This document shows positions 9,138 to 16,609 of a stretch of 64,000 nt of DNA, in pieces; the first letter of the stretch is position 1, and each line of letters starts with the position of its first letter. Under the pieces are notes generated by a model. That model was not told the DNA's origin, did no database searches, and saw nothing but the letters and a program-made list of their open reading frames with translations. Origin of the DNA: Cognatundibacterium crateris (GTDB lineage: Bacteria; Pseudomonadota; Gammaproteobacteria; Burkholderiales; Burkholderiaceae_D); assembly GCF_010078235.1 (NCBI RefSeq), contig NZ_JAABOS010000001.1, forward strand, positions 620,001-684,000, read 5' to 3'. The translations under genes and the position numbers were made by a program.

Positions 9138-9419
9138 TCAGGTCGCCTGATAGATGCGGATATCAGGATTTGCCTTGAGCATTGGTGTCAAGGCAGTCAC
9201 AACATCGTCTGTGAATAGCTTGCTCACCAAATAGGCTGCTGCGTTTTCTGCTGTATCGAAACGGTGCAAAACCTGCACATCTTCATCTCTGATCAGCAAT
9301 TCCTTCGATAAAGCACCCACGGCCTGGGTCAGGAATTGTCCTTTGAAACGTGCGTATATCGCCGCGGCTGACGTCCTGTCTTGTGGGGCAACATACAGAG
9401 TGATTTCTAAATAAACCAT
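9138..9419 (-). CDS. Cytosolic dimeric alpha-beta barrel protein, ABM-like (93 aa)
   Basis: A single domain starts MVYLEITLYVAPQDRTSAAA and continues with SKELLIRDEDVQVLHRF and KLFTDDVVTALTPMLKANPD. It is clearly paralogous to the secreted protein encoded 42 bp downstream. GAGGAAAAAAGTC precedes the ATG at 9419; an upstream TTG in the same frame is not needed. It is the first gene of a minus-strand group that diverges from a LysR-type regulator gene, so control by that regulator is likely. No enzymatic residues can be named. Confidence 0.72.
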   Translation of the reverse strand: MVYLEITLYVAPQDRTSAAAIYARFKGQFLTQAVGALSKELLIRDEDVQVLHRFDTAENAAAYLVSKLFTDDVVTALTPMLKANPDIRIYQAT

Positions 9420-9444
9420 GACTTTTTTCCTCAATGTGGTGTAC

Positions 9445-9480
9445 CTTCACTGGGTCGGCTGTGCTCCGACTGAAGTGAAG
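9445..9480. promoter_or_regulatory. Inverted repeat in the LysR / barrel-protein divergent region
   Basis: CTTCACT and AGTGAAG, with inner arms GTCGG and CCGAC, form an interrupted palindrome just upstream of the barrel-protein start. Its place between divergent genes suggests a regulator-binding site for the neighbouring LysR protein, or a 5'-UTR hairpin. Confidence 0.4.
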
Positions 9481-9564
9481 AATAACGAGCTTCTTTTTCA
9501 TTCGGAAATTGTTTTTTAACATGCCATTTATTCAAATCTTCTATCAATCAGCGATGCCCCTGCC

Positions 9565-10500
9565 ATGAACCTGAACCAGCTTCGTTTCGTCAGCGCTGTC
9601 GCTGCCAGTGGTTCATTTACTGCGGCCGCAGAACAGTGTTTCGTGACACAGCCAACCTTGTCGAATGGCATTGCGCAATTGGAAAATGAATTAGGCGCCC
9701 GTCTGTTCGTCCGTACTACGCGTCAAGTTGCGCTCACATCGTTTGGCGCGCATGTGCTGCCTTATCTGCTTGAAGTGTTGAATGCGCAGGCAGCCCTCAT
9801 GCAGCAGACTTCGGCATTTCTCAGTGCAGATAAACGGGTATTACGGATAGGTACATCCCCGCTGATCAACGGCAGCGTATTAGGTGCGATGTTAGAAACC
9901 TTCCGTCAGAAGCATCCGGAAATTGAAATCATATTGCGTGAAATGAATATGATGGATTTGTACAATATGCTGGATGACAGCCTGTTGGATGTCATTTTTG
10001 TCGCCTCGAATATGCACAAAGGCCATTGGGATAGCAGCTTTTTATATGAGGAGCCCTTGCTCTTCATCCCCAAAGGCGGAGTCTGGCAGCACAAAAACAG
10101 CCAGGGGACAGTGCAACTCAAAGACATCGCCACAGAGACATTTGTCATGGTGCCGGATGCTTGCGGTTTATCGCGTACAACGCGCGCTTTGTTCCGAAGC
10201 CAGCGTCTTAAATTGCAAGAATACCCAGGGCAGGCGATGAGTTATCAGGTATTGGAGGAATGGGCAGAACTGGGGATCGGCGCCGCTATTTTGCCCAAGT
10301 CTAAGATCGCATCCAGCAAACATAACTGGTTTTCCATCAGCGATCAAAGCAACAATACAGTCAAGATACGCTTTGAAGCGAGCTGGGCCCGCCACGAAGC
10401 GCGTGAATCGCACTTAACGGAATTTATCCATCATGTGCATACCACCGTGTCCAAGGTCAACAAAGCTGCTAAAAAAGTGCAAAAGAAATCAAGCGATTAA
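9565..10500 (+). CDS. LysR-family transcriptional regulator (311 aa)
   Basis: The N-terminal winged helix-turn-helix (about residues 1-65) reads MNLNQLRFVSAVAASGSFTA, TQPTLSNGIAQLENELG and LFVRTTRQVALTSFG. A periplasmic-binding-protein-like effector domain follows (RIGTSPLINGSVLGAMLE onward). It ends in a basic tail (KVNKAAKKVQKKSSD). The gene diverges from the two barrel-protein genes and is the natural candidate to control them, and perhaps the propeller gene beyond. Its stop overlaps the stop of the convergent phosphate-binding-like gene by 4 bp. The effector is unknown. Confidence 0.9.
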   Translation: MNLNQLRFVSAVAASGSFTAAAEQCFVTQPTLSNGIAQLENELGARLFVRTTRQVALTSFGAHVLPYLLEVLNAQAALMQQTSAFLSADKRVLRIGTSPLINGSVLGAMLETFRQKHPEIEIILREMNMMDLYNMLDDSLLDVIFVASNMHKGHWDSSFLYEEPLLFIPKGGVWQHKNSQGTVQLKDIATETFVMVPDACGLSRTTRALFRSQRLKLQEYPGQAMSYQVLEEWAELGIGAAILPKSKIASSKHNWFSISDQSNNTVKIRFEASWARHEARESHLTEFIHHVHTTVSKVNKAAKKVQKKSSD

Positions 10501-10898
10501 GGGACGACCAGCAGCACCTTCACTGTGGAATCTACCGATGCTTTATCGATATAGGCCAGTGCGCTGGGTTCTGCAGCAACCGCTTTTTTTATCGCGGCAT
10601 CATTTGGATATTCTTTAGGCGCGCTGCCCTTCCCGGAAAAAGATGCCTTGGCCCAGATAGCCTCAACTTGAGCGGGTGTTTTTTTGATGACCTTTTCATA
10701 GAATTCTTTGCGTATCGCTGCATCCTTGCCGTGATCCAGCGGAGTAAAAATCGTCGAACCACCCAGAAAAAACTGAGAAACCTGTTCCGGCAGCATACGT
10801 GTCGCCTGGTTAGCAGGATTCGTCACTACCACGATCTCTGCTGCAGCTGGCAGCGTAATCAACGATATTAACAATGCAAACATCAGTCGTGTTTTCAT
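10497..10898 (-). CDS. Small phosphate-binding-protein-like periplasmic protein (133 aa)
   Basis: A signal peptide (MKTRLMFALLISLITLPAAA) is followed by a short PstS-like domain: IVVVTNPANQATRMLPEQVSQFFLGG, RKEFYEKVIKKTPAQVEAIW and SALAYIDKASVDSTVKVLLV. At 133 residues it is far smaller than a true ABC binding protein and matches the small PBP-like proteins often found next to a porin. AAGGAATT precedes tandem ATGs at 10901/10898. It is downstream of the porin gene on the same strand and probably co-transcribed with it. No ABC transporter genes are nearby, so uptake by itself is unlikely; a sensory or envelope role is possible. Confidence 0.7.
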   Translation of the reverse strand: MKTRLMFALLISLITLPAAAEIVVVTNPANQATRMLPEQVSQFFLGGSTIFTPLDHGKDAAIRKEFYEKVIKKTPAQVEAIWAKASFSGKGSAPKEYPNDAAIKKAVAAEPSALAYIDKASVDSTVKVLLVVP

Positions 10899-10988
10899 CA
10901 TAATTCCTTTTACCAAATGTTGGACAAGCCATAAGCGTTTTCATGACCATCTTTGATGGCGCAGATTGTTGCCTGTTATGTCTGCCTG

Positions 10989-12149
10989 TTAAAACAGTCG
11001 ATCGTAAGAGATGCGGAACACGTTGACGTTACCGCCAAAATTATTTGTGACGTCCCGATGTTTATCCAGCTGTAGCTTGACGGCGCTTTTTGCATCGACG
11101 TCATAACGCAGAGTGAGCGATAAGCGTTTGTAGGACTGAGGTTGATACTTCGTCAGATCAGACGATTTTTCTTTATAGCTGGCGTAGTTCAGGAAAGGTG
11201 TCCAGGCACCCAGACGGTAACCCGCACCCAAGGTATAAGACGGTGCAGTCACCGTATATCCGGCATCATCAAAATTCCTGGACAGCTGGGTCAGTTCGCT
11301 CAAGAAAAACCACTGATCCAGATCCAGATTGACTGCAATGCCGTAAGCCTTGAGTTTGGCAGCACTATCCAAAGCGATGGAACTATTGACCACCTTTACG
11401 TCGGACTGCACATAAACAGCTCTTACTGTGAGCGGACCTCGCTCCAGCTCGGCATCCGCACCGATGATATTGCTCCAGGTGACGTCGGTCTGACCGCTGT
11501 AAACCAGTTTTTCATAGAGAGAATCTTTGGATTTCTCTTTACCACCAAATACACTGAATGCGACATTATTATCCGCCACGCTGGTGCGGTAACGGACACT
11601 CGCACCGTTATAGTTGGTGACTTCCCAGCCATATAATTCCGGCGGTGGACTGACCCATGGGTAGGCCGCACCCACGTCCTGAAAATCGGAGTAAAAATAA
11701 AGCGGGATACGCTTACGCCCTACCTGAACTTCCCATTCTTTATTGAGTTTATAGCTGGCATAGGCCCATTGAATATTTGGGGTGGAATCCGTACCGCGCA
11801 CCACCACCTGACCAGTTAAGTTGAAATCTTTGCTAATGGCATAAGTCGCCTGCACACCGGCCCGTGATTCAGGCTGCAGAGAAAAACTGTTATTGTAGAC
11901 TCCCGCATTTGACCAGTCCGCCGTATAGCAGGGGCAGGTTTTATCATTGATGGCAGTTGGCCCCGCATAATTCGCCGGTAACTCACCACCGAAAGTGCGC
12001 CCGCCAACGATGGACAAGAATCCACTGACTTTAAGTTTAGATCCGGCGTCCACCTCGTCAGCATACGCGCTGCTGACAGAAAAGCTGAGCAAGCCCAATA
12101 AACTGCCACACAATCCAGACCAGAGTTGAAGTTTAACTGAAGTCATCAT
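10989..12149 (-). CDS. Outer-membrane porin-like beta-barrel protein (386 aa)
   Basis: Signal peptide (about residues 1-30, ending at SSAYA), then alternating amphipathic strands typical of a barrel: VSGFLSIVGGRTF, AGVQATYAISKDFNLTGQVV, WAYASYKLNKEWEVQVGRKR, YTLGAGYRLGAWTPFLNYAS and LSLTLRYDVDAKSAVKLQLD. It ends in phenylalanine (YDRLF), the usual outer-membrane insertion signal. AAAGGATCGC precedes tandem ATGs at 12149/12146. It is the first gene of a two-gene unit with the phosphate-binding-like protein. A segment CPCYTADW carries two close cysteines that may form a loop disulfide. Substrate unknown. Confidence 0.78.
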   Translation of the reverse strand: MMTSVKLQLWSGLCGSLLGLLSFSVSSAYADEVDAGSKLKVSGFLSIVGGRTFGGELPANYAGPTAINDKTCPCYTADWSNAGVYNNSFSLQPESRAGVQATYAISKDFNLTGQVVVRGTDSTPNIQWAYASYKLNKEWEVQVGRKRIPLYFYSDFQDVGAAYPWVSPPPELYGWEVTNYNGASVRYRTSVADNNVAFSVFGGKEKSKDSLYEKLVYSGQTDVTWSNIIGADAELERGPLTVRAVYVQSDVKVVNSSIALDSAAKLKAYGIAVNLDLDQWFFLSELTQLSRNFDDAGYTVTAPSYTLGAGYRLGAWTPFLNYASYKEKSSDLTKYQPQSYKRLSLTLRYDVDAKSAVKLQLDKHRDVTNNFGGNVNVFRISYDRLF

Positions 12150-12523
12150 GCGATCCTTTAGATAAATTGCCAAATAAGTTTGACGTAGAAGCTGCGCTGT
12201 AAAGCCGTTTCGAAAATCTAAGGTGCCAGAGACCGGGCTCGTCATTCAGTTCATCTTGCGACAACTCTGAGACCTGTATCCTGCTGTGAGCGGTTTCTGA
12301 TGGTTTTAGTGTAGGTCAGTCTTGCAAAAAACAAGCGGAAATTCTCGGGATTGGTTGCTACTACGCAACTAATCAATCGCCTCTGACAGGTGAACTACAA
12401 TTTTTCGGGCGCCCGTTTCAAAGGCAGCAGTCTGCAAGCCCATCGCATGACCAACACTTTGCGCATTGAAGGCAGCGAGTACCGTTGGAGCCAGACTAAG
12501 AGCGACGGACAGTTCGATTTAAC
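12150..12523. other. Intergenic region, 374 bp, no supported gene
   Basis: Upstream region of the porin gene and downstream region of the desaturase gene. A plus-strand GTG-started open frame (12390-12617) crosses it and runs into the desaturase gene. It has no recognisable domain and no good ribosome site, so it is not called. No terminator hairpin is obvious. Confidence 0.5.
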
Positions 12524-13435
12524 TCATCGCATAGAGCTTGATCGCTTCGATAAATACGCCTCCTTACTCACTTCCCTGCCCGTCACTGACACCAACAACG
12601 GGTCCTGCGCCAGGTGAAAACGCTCCCTGGCACGCCAGACGCGGGCATAGCGGTAGAACGGGACCAATGGATATAAGTGGTGTACCAGATGGTAATTTTG
12701 AGAAAGCAAGAGCGGTGTCAACACACGTTCAAAACCGACCCGGATGTTCGTCGCGAGATATTTGTTTTCCTCTGCTGTAGCCTTATACGGAGCATGAGGC
12801 CACACATCGAAAGCCAGTACGAGAAAGAAAATGGCAATGCGGGCAGGCAAAAACCAGTATAAAAAAACCTGCACACCCCAACCAAAATACAGCAAGCCAG
12901 CGATTACCACCGATCCCCCCAGGATGGACAGGAATACTTCACGAATCTGGTCTTTGGGCCGCGTCCACAACCGAGGCAGGTAGTAGTACAAATAATAAAT
13001 ATCGATCGTGGCACAACGAAATGGCAAGGACCATACAGACGCCCGCCCTACCCACATATCGGGGTCGTCCTGTTCATTCGAAAAACGGTGATGCTGCATG
13101 TGAACATAGCGAAACATGCGAAACAAAGGAAAAGGCAACAGCACTGCGGCAGAAATCCGTCCAATCAAGTCATTGAAAAAAGGGTTAAGACTGAGCGAGT
13201 TATGCGATGCATCGTGTGCGACAGTGAACAGCGCATAGGCACACAGCGTATTGACGCATACGACAGTAGCAGTCGCCCAGACACCATTCAGACCCAGCCA
13301 GATACTGGCCAGATAAAGTCCAAACGCAAGGATAAACAAAGCCAGCGTCGGCCAGGCCACGTAAGGCCTTTGCATCAGCGCCTTAAATGTCTGTTCATCA
13401 TCTGCCAGCACAGCGTGTACATCAGGTGCATTCAT
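12524..13435 (-). CDS. Membrane fatty acid desaturase / hydroxylase family protein (303 aa)
   Basis: Integral membrane di-iron enzyme with the three histidine boxes of the family: HDASHN near residue 80, HMQHHR near 115 and HLVHHL near 250. Hydrophobic segments flank them (WPTLALFILAFGLYLASIWL, VFLYWFLPARIAIFFLVLAF). GGGAGACACC precedes the ATG at 13435; the frame is open far upstream but homologues begin near here. The gene diverges from an AraC-type regulator, its likely controller. The substrate may be a fatty acid, carotenoid or alkyl chain; sequence alone does not decide. Confidence 0.87.
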   Translation of the reverse strand: MNAPDVHAVLADDEQTFKALMQRPYVAWPTLALFILAFGLYLASIWLGLNGVWATATVVCVNTLCAYALFTVAHDASHNSLSLNPFFNDLIGRISAAVLLPFPLFRMFRYVHMQHHRFSNEQDDPDMWVGRASVWSLPFRCATIDIYYLYYYLPRLWTRPKDQIREVFLSILGGSVVIAGLLYFGWGVQVFLYWFLPARIAIFFLVLAFDVWPHAPYKATAEENKYLATNIRVGFERVLTPLLLSQNYHLVHHLYPLVPFYRYARVWRARERFHLAQDPLLVSVTGREVSKEAYLSKRSSSMR

Positions 13436-13615
13436 GGTGTCTCCCGGTTTGAATTGCTTGTCGTGTATATGCCACTGATGCCGCGTATTGTTTACATCAG
13501 ATTCAGCAAGAGCCTTCATTGTCAGTATCTGATCAGATAAAAAACAGGTACATTCAGGACAAAAAACCCTCAAAATAAGACATGATGTCTTCTTCAACCA
13601 TACTGGATGATCTAA

Positions 13616-14614
13616 TTGATCTCTGCTGCCAAGATATCGGATGCACCGCCCGCTGAATGGCGTCAAAGCCTGATTCACTCAACCTATTATCTGACCGGCG
13701 TAAGAATGGCAGAACGTATGGGCGTGGTTGTCGATAAGTCCTTCAACCCAGCGGCCAGAATGATGCCCTTGCTGGAGGCGCTGCCACTGATGGACGCAAT
13801 GCAGGTGCAAACTGAACCTATGCTGGGTTGGCAACTGGGCAGCCTGATACCGGCAGCTGCACATGGCGCGGTTGGTTACGCCACTGTTTCAAGTGCGAAT
13901 GTAGGACAGGCGATGCAGACCATTGCCAGATATATCCCGGTCAGGAATCGCTTATTCGATTATCGGTTTAGCGCAGACAGCAGCGAAGCAGTGCTGAGCC
14001 TGATTCCCACCATTCCATTGCGCGGCTATCAGGAATTTTGCGAAATCGCGACTGCCGTGTCCCTGTTTAAAATGGTACAAGATGTGGTCGACTCCAGCGT
14101 GTTACAGCAAATCCGGTTTGAAGCCACCTGGTCAGCATCCAGCCCGGTTCCGGCTAACATGAACATGCTCTATGATCGGGAAGTATCCGCTTTATTTGTG
14201 CCTGCCGGGGTCGCCAATATGCCCTTAATCACAGCAGACCCCAGGCTGTATGAATCAGCCTGCCGTAGCCTTGAGGAAGAACTGGCCTTGATAGACGGCA
14301 GTATGGCCGCGCGTATCCGCAAACTGATGCCCGATGAAAATCAACATTGGCCCAGTCTGTCGGAATGCGCCAGACGGATGTGCATTTCTGAGCGCACGCT
14401 GGCACGCAAACTTGCGCTGGAAGGCTATTCCTTTCAAACCCTGCTGGATGAATCCAAATGCGAGTTAGCCTGCTGGCTGCTCAGCTACTCGCCGCATTCC
14501 ATCAGCGTCATCGCAGAACGGCTAGGCTACGATGACGATAGAAATTTCAGCCGCAGCTTCCGCCGCTGGCGCAACACAACACCGCGCGAATACCGGCAAC
14601 AAAGAGCGCAGTGA
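13616..14614 (+). CDS. AraC-family transcriptional regulator, OruR/ArgR-like layout (332 aa)
   Basis: An N-terminal ligand-binding domain of the Arabinose_bd type (about residues 20-190) is followed by a C-terminal double helix-turn-helix. The latter carries LSECARRMCISERTLARKLA and SISVIAERLGYDDDRNFSRS, ending FRRWRNTTPREYRQQ. An in-frame stop at 13613 forces initiation at the TTG at 13616 or at a later ATG (13706), which would cut into the domain; TTG is preferred. The gene diverges from the desaturase gene, so it probably controls it in response to a lipid-like effector. That is inference from layout. Confidence 0.88.
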   Translation: MISAAKISDAPPAEWRQSLIHSTYYLTGVRMAERMGVVVDKSFNPAARMMPLLEALPLMDAMQVQTEPMLGWQLGSLIPAAAHGAVGYATVSSANVGQAMQTIARYIPVRNRLFDYRFSADSSEAVLSLIPTIPLRGYQEFCEIATAVSLFKMVQDVVDSSVLQQIRFEATWSASSPVPANMNMLYDREVSALFVPAGVANMPLITADPRLYESACRSLEEELALIDGSMAARIRKLMPDENQHWPSLSECARRMCISERTLARKLALEGYSFQTLLDESKCELACWLLSYSPHSISVIAERLGYDDDRNFSRSFRRWRNTTPREYRQQRAQ

Positions 14615-14624
14615 CGGGCAGGTG

Positions 14625-15329
14625 TCAGCGCAAGCTTGCCAGGCGCTGTAACTTGGCGACTAAATCCGGCGCTCTTTCCTGACTCGCGGCATCACCGGGA
14701 AGATGTCCAGGTAAGGCCTCTAAAAAAGCCGGTGCAGACAATAATTGAGTGAACTTTTCATGGAAATAATCCTTCACTTCTTTATCGCATGCGGCGCACT
14801 CGTCTATCAATGATTCTCGACCATCGACTACAGCCAATATATCTCCCAGATCATGGCTGAACAAATAGTCTGCATTACCGCGACCAGCAAACGCCTCTAA
14901 TTTGGTAGCGATAAATAGCGGAGCTGAAATATGGCGTATGACCATGCCATTTGTCAGTGACTTAGTTTCTGCATAGACCAATGCAGCGCGATACCATCGG
15001 TTAGAAAAGCCCAAAATCTCATCAAGGGTTGGCATGATATCCACCTTGATCTGTGCAATCTGCCACCGACAAATTGGTGCATCGGCCTGCATATCTTGTG
15101 TAAAACCACGGGCGCGTAAATGTTGTTCGAGTTGATAATAGTCGGCGCGTGCCAGTACTTGCACAATTAAGTCAACGTCTTCGGTTGGCCGTATCTCGGG
15201 TTGGGCAGCATCCGTGATGAGTAAGCCGGCCACAGCACCGCCCACAAACACCAAGTCACGTAAGAGCGCTTCTCCTAAATGATGGGCGACCAGCTCTATC
15301 ATGGCCATGTTGGGGTCGCGGTAATTCAT
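14625..15329 (-). CDS. Nucleotidyltransferase-like protein, AbiEii-type fold (234 aa)
   Basis: The nucleotidyltransferase signature FVGGAVAGLL is followed by RPTEDVDLIV, where the D-x-D of ED(V)DL is the expected metal-binding pair. Further on IKVDIMPTL supplies the third carboxylate. This layout resembles the AbiEii/AbiGii toxin family and MenT-like enzymes. The ATG overlaps the stop of an upstream winged-helix-like gene by 4 bp. Two-gene units of a DNA-binding protein plus a nucleotidyltransferase often act as toxin-antitoxin or phage-defence modules. Whether this one is toxic is not shown. Convergent with the AraC gene, 10 bp apart. Confidence 0.72.
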   Translation of the reverse strand: MNYRDPNMAMIELVAHHLGEALLRDLVFVGGAVAGLLITDAAQPEIRPTEDVDLIVQVLARADYYQLEQHLRARGFTQDMQADAPICRWQIAQIKVDIMPTLDEILGFSNRWYRAALVYAETKSLTNGMVIRHISAPLFIATKLEAFAGRGNADYLFSHDLGDILAVVDGRESLIDECAACDKEVKDYFHEKFTQLLSAPAFLEALPGHLPGDAASQERAPDLVAKLQRLASLR

Positions 15330-15871
15330 GCGCTTAGCCTTTCATCGAGCATGGTAATAGCTAAGGCGCGCTCCCGCGGGCTACCACCCCGTATGGCGTC
15401 AAACAACACCAATAGTTCATACAAAGCAGGGTTACGACTCGCGGCTTGTGGCACGCTAGGATAGAGCGGATAAAATGCCACTCCGCGCACGCTTCCAGCC
15501 TTGTATGGCCACACAGGGAGCGGTGCAGAGCCCGGCACAATTTTATCTGCCAATGGCGCTGCTGCATAACTGGTTGGCATACCACGTGATTCACTGCCGC
15601 GTGTCGCTGGAAAAGCATAGCGTGCACCATGTTGCACAAATAAACGCAAGGCTTCACGTACCACAATCGCCTTATTATTTGCATCCTTACGCACCAACTG
15701 CGCCGCTTCTGCACGGCGGATACCCGCATGAATTTCCGATGCTGTTAAACATAATTCATCGGCCAAAACGGCATAAGTCGGTGCTGCGCCAGCCTCTAAA
15801 GACAGGCGCAATAGCACCACTAAGTCCTGTGGACGTAAGACGATTTGTGGGTTTGATTTGGCGGCAGACAT
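15326..15871 (-). CDS. Winged-helix-like partner of the nucleotidyltransferase (181 aa)
   Basis: The N-terminal half reads LRPQDLVVLLRLSLEAGAAP, TYAVLADELCLTASEIHAGI and RRAEAAQLVR, a clear winged helix-turn-helix. The C-terminal half (ARYAFPATRGSESRGMPTSY, ALYELLVLFDAIRGGSPRER) is uncharacterised. The ATG at 15871 lies 4 bp from a 17-bp perfect inverted repeat, a likely autoregulatory operator. It overlaps the nucleotidyltransferase gene by 4 bp. By analogy with AbiEi-type partners it may repress the operon and restrain the enzyme; this is inference. Confidence 0.7.
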   Translation of the reverse strand: MSAAKSNPQIVLRPQDLVVLLRLSLEAGAAPTYAVLADELCLTASEIHAGIRRAEAAQLVRKDANNKAIVVREALRLFVQHGARYAFPATRGSESRGMPTSYAAAPLADKIVPGSAPLPVWPYKAGSVRGVAFYPLYPSVPQAASRNPALYELLVLFDAIRGGSPRERALAITMLDERLSA

Positions 15872-15875
15872 AATA

Positions 15876-15921
15876 AAAATACTTACATTCTCCATTCGCA
15901 AATAGAGAATGTAAGTATTTT
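15876..15921. promoter_or_regulatory. 17-bp perfect inverted repeat, probable operator
   Basis: Arms AAAATACTTACATTCTC (15876-15892) and its exact complement (15905-15921) flank a 12-nt centre directly at the start codon of the winged-helix gene. A second, decayed copy of the central part lies at 15958-15977 in direct orientation (16 of 20 identical). Confidence 0.65.
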
Positions 15922-16609
15922 ATTTTTTAAAGTCAAATACTTAATGCATTTATTTGCCATTTGCGAATAAAGAATATTTACTCATTATTAATTACGACCG
16001 CCCCAACCTGCTGCATTTGCAACTCTTTCAGCGCACTCCACTTGTATCTTTCCATTCAATCCGGCCTGCGTATCACATCGTAAAGCAGCCGTGTGAAAAT
16101 CTTGTGGCGAGCCGGATCAGTGATTAACTGCAATAGGTACGCAATTCCAGGTATAGATTAGATTGATGAGCTCAAATATCGTCAAATCTAAGCCGTTCAC
16201 AACAACGACAGCCGATCGGGCTTTCAATCGCTATCGATAAATTGATAGCTGTTCGTTTTAAAACACAACTCCTTATTAATAAAAACCAAAAAAATTAATT
16301 AAAGTTAAATCCAGGCAATAAACATAATTCCCAAGGGGAATTAACTATATTCTTAGGATTTGCGCAAAATTGTCCCGGCAAGGCTAAAAAGCCCTTTGCT
16401 GCTGTGGAAAGCATCGCTGGCAAGCGATGTTCGTTTCGCCAGCAGACAACACCATGGCGACGCAGGCAGTACAATTTGTACAGGGTGCGCAACCTGGAGC
16501 CATAACGCTGCTGGGGTGGCTTTGCGTAAATCCTGATTCTGTTCCATGCCGTTGCAATTGAATACTTTTGAGAGTGGATTTTCTCCAGCATTGGACAAGA
16601 GGTAAACAA
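15922..16609. other. AT-rich region, 688 bp, no intact gene
   Basis: Contains the second operator-like copy at 15958-15977, a GCTATC/GATAGC hairpin near 16229, and a long AT-rich stretch before the GGDEF-EAL gene. On the minus strand between about 16160 and 15980, short stop-interrupted stretches read like protein (LITDPARHKIFTRLLYDVI, then MERYKWSALKELQ). They may be remains of decayed genes. No intact coding sequence is seen. Confidence 0.5.

Noticed and set aside
10497-10898. Complete phosphate ABC transporter system
   Set aside because: Only a very small binding-protein-like gene and a porin are present; no permease or ATPase.
12390-12617. 75-codon plus-strand frame before the desaturase 3' end
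   Set aside because: GTG start without a ribosome site, runs into the desaturase gene on the other strand, no recognisable domain.
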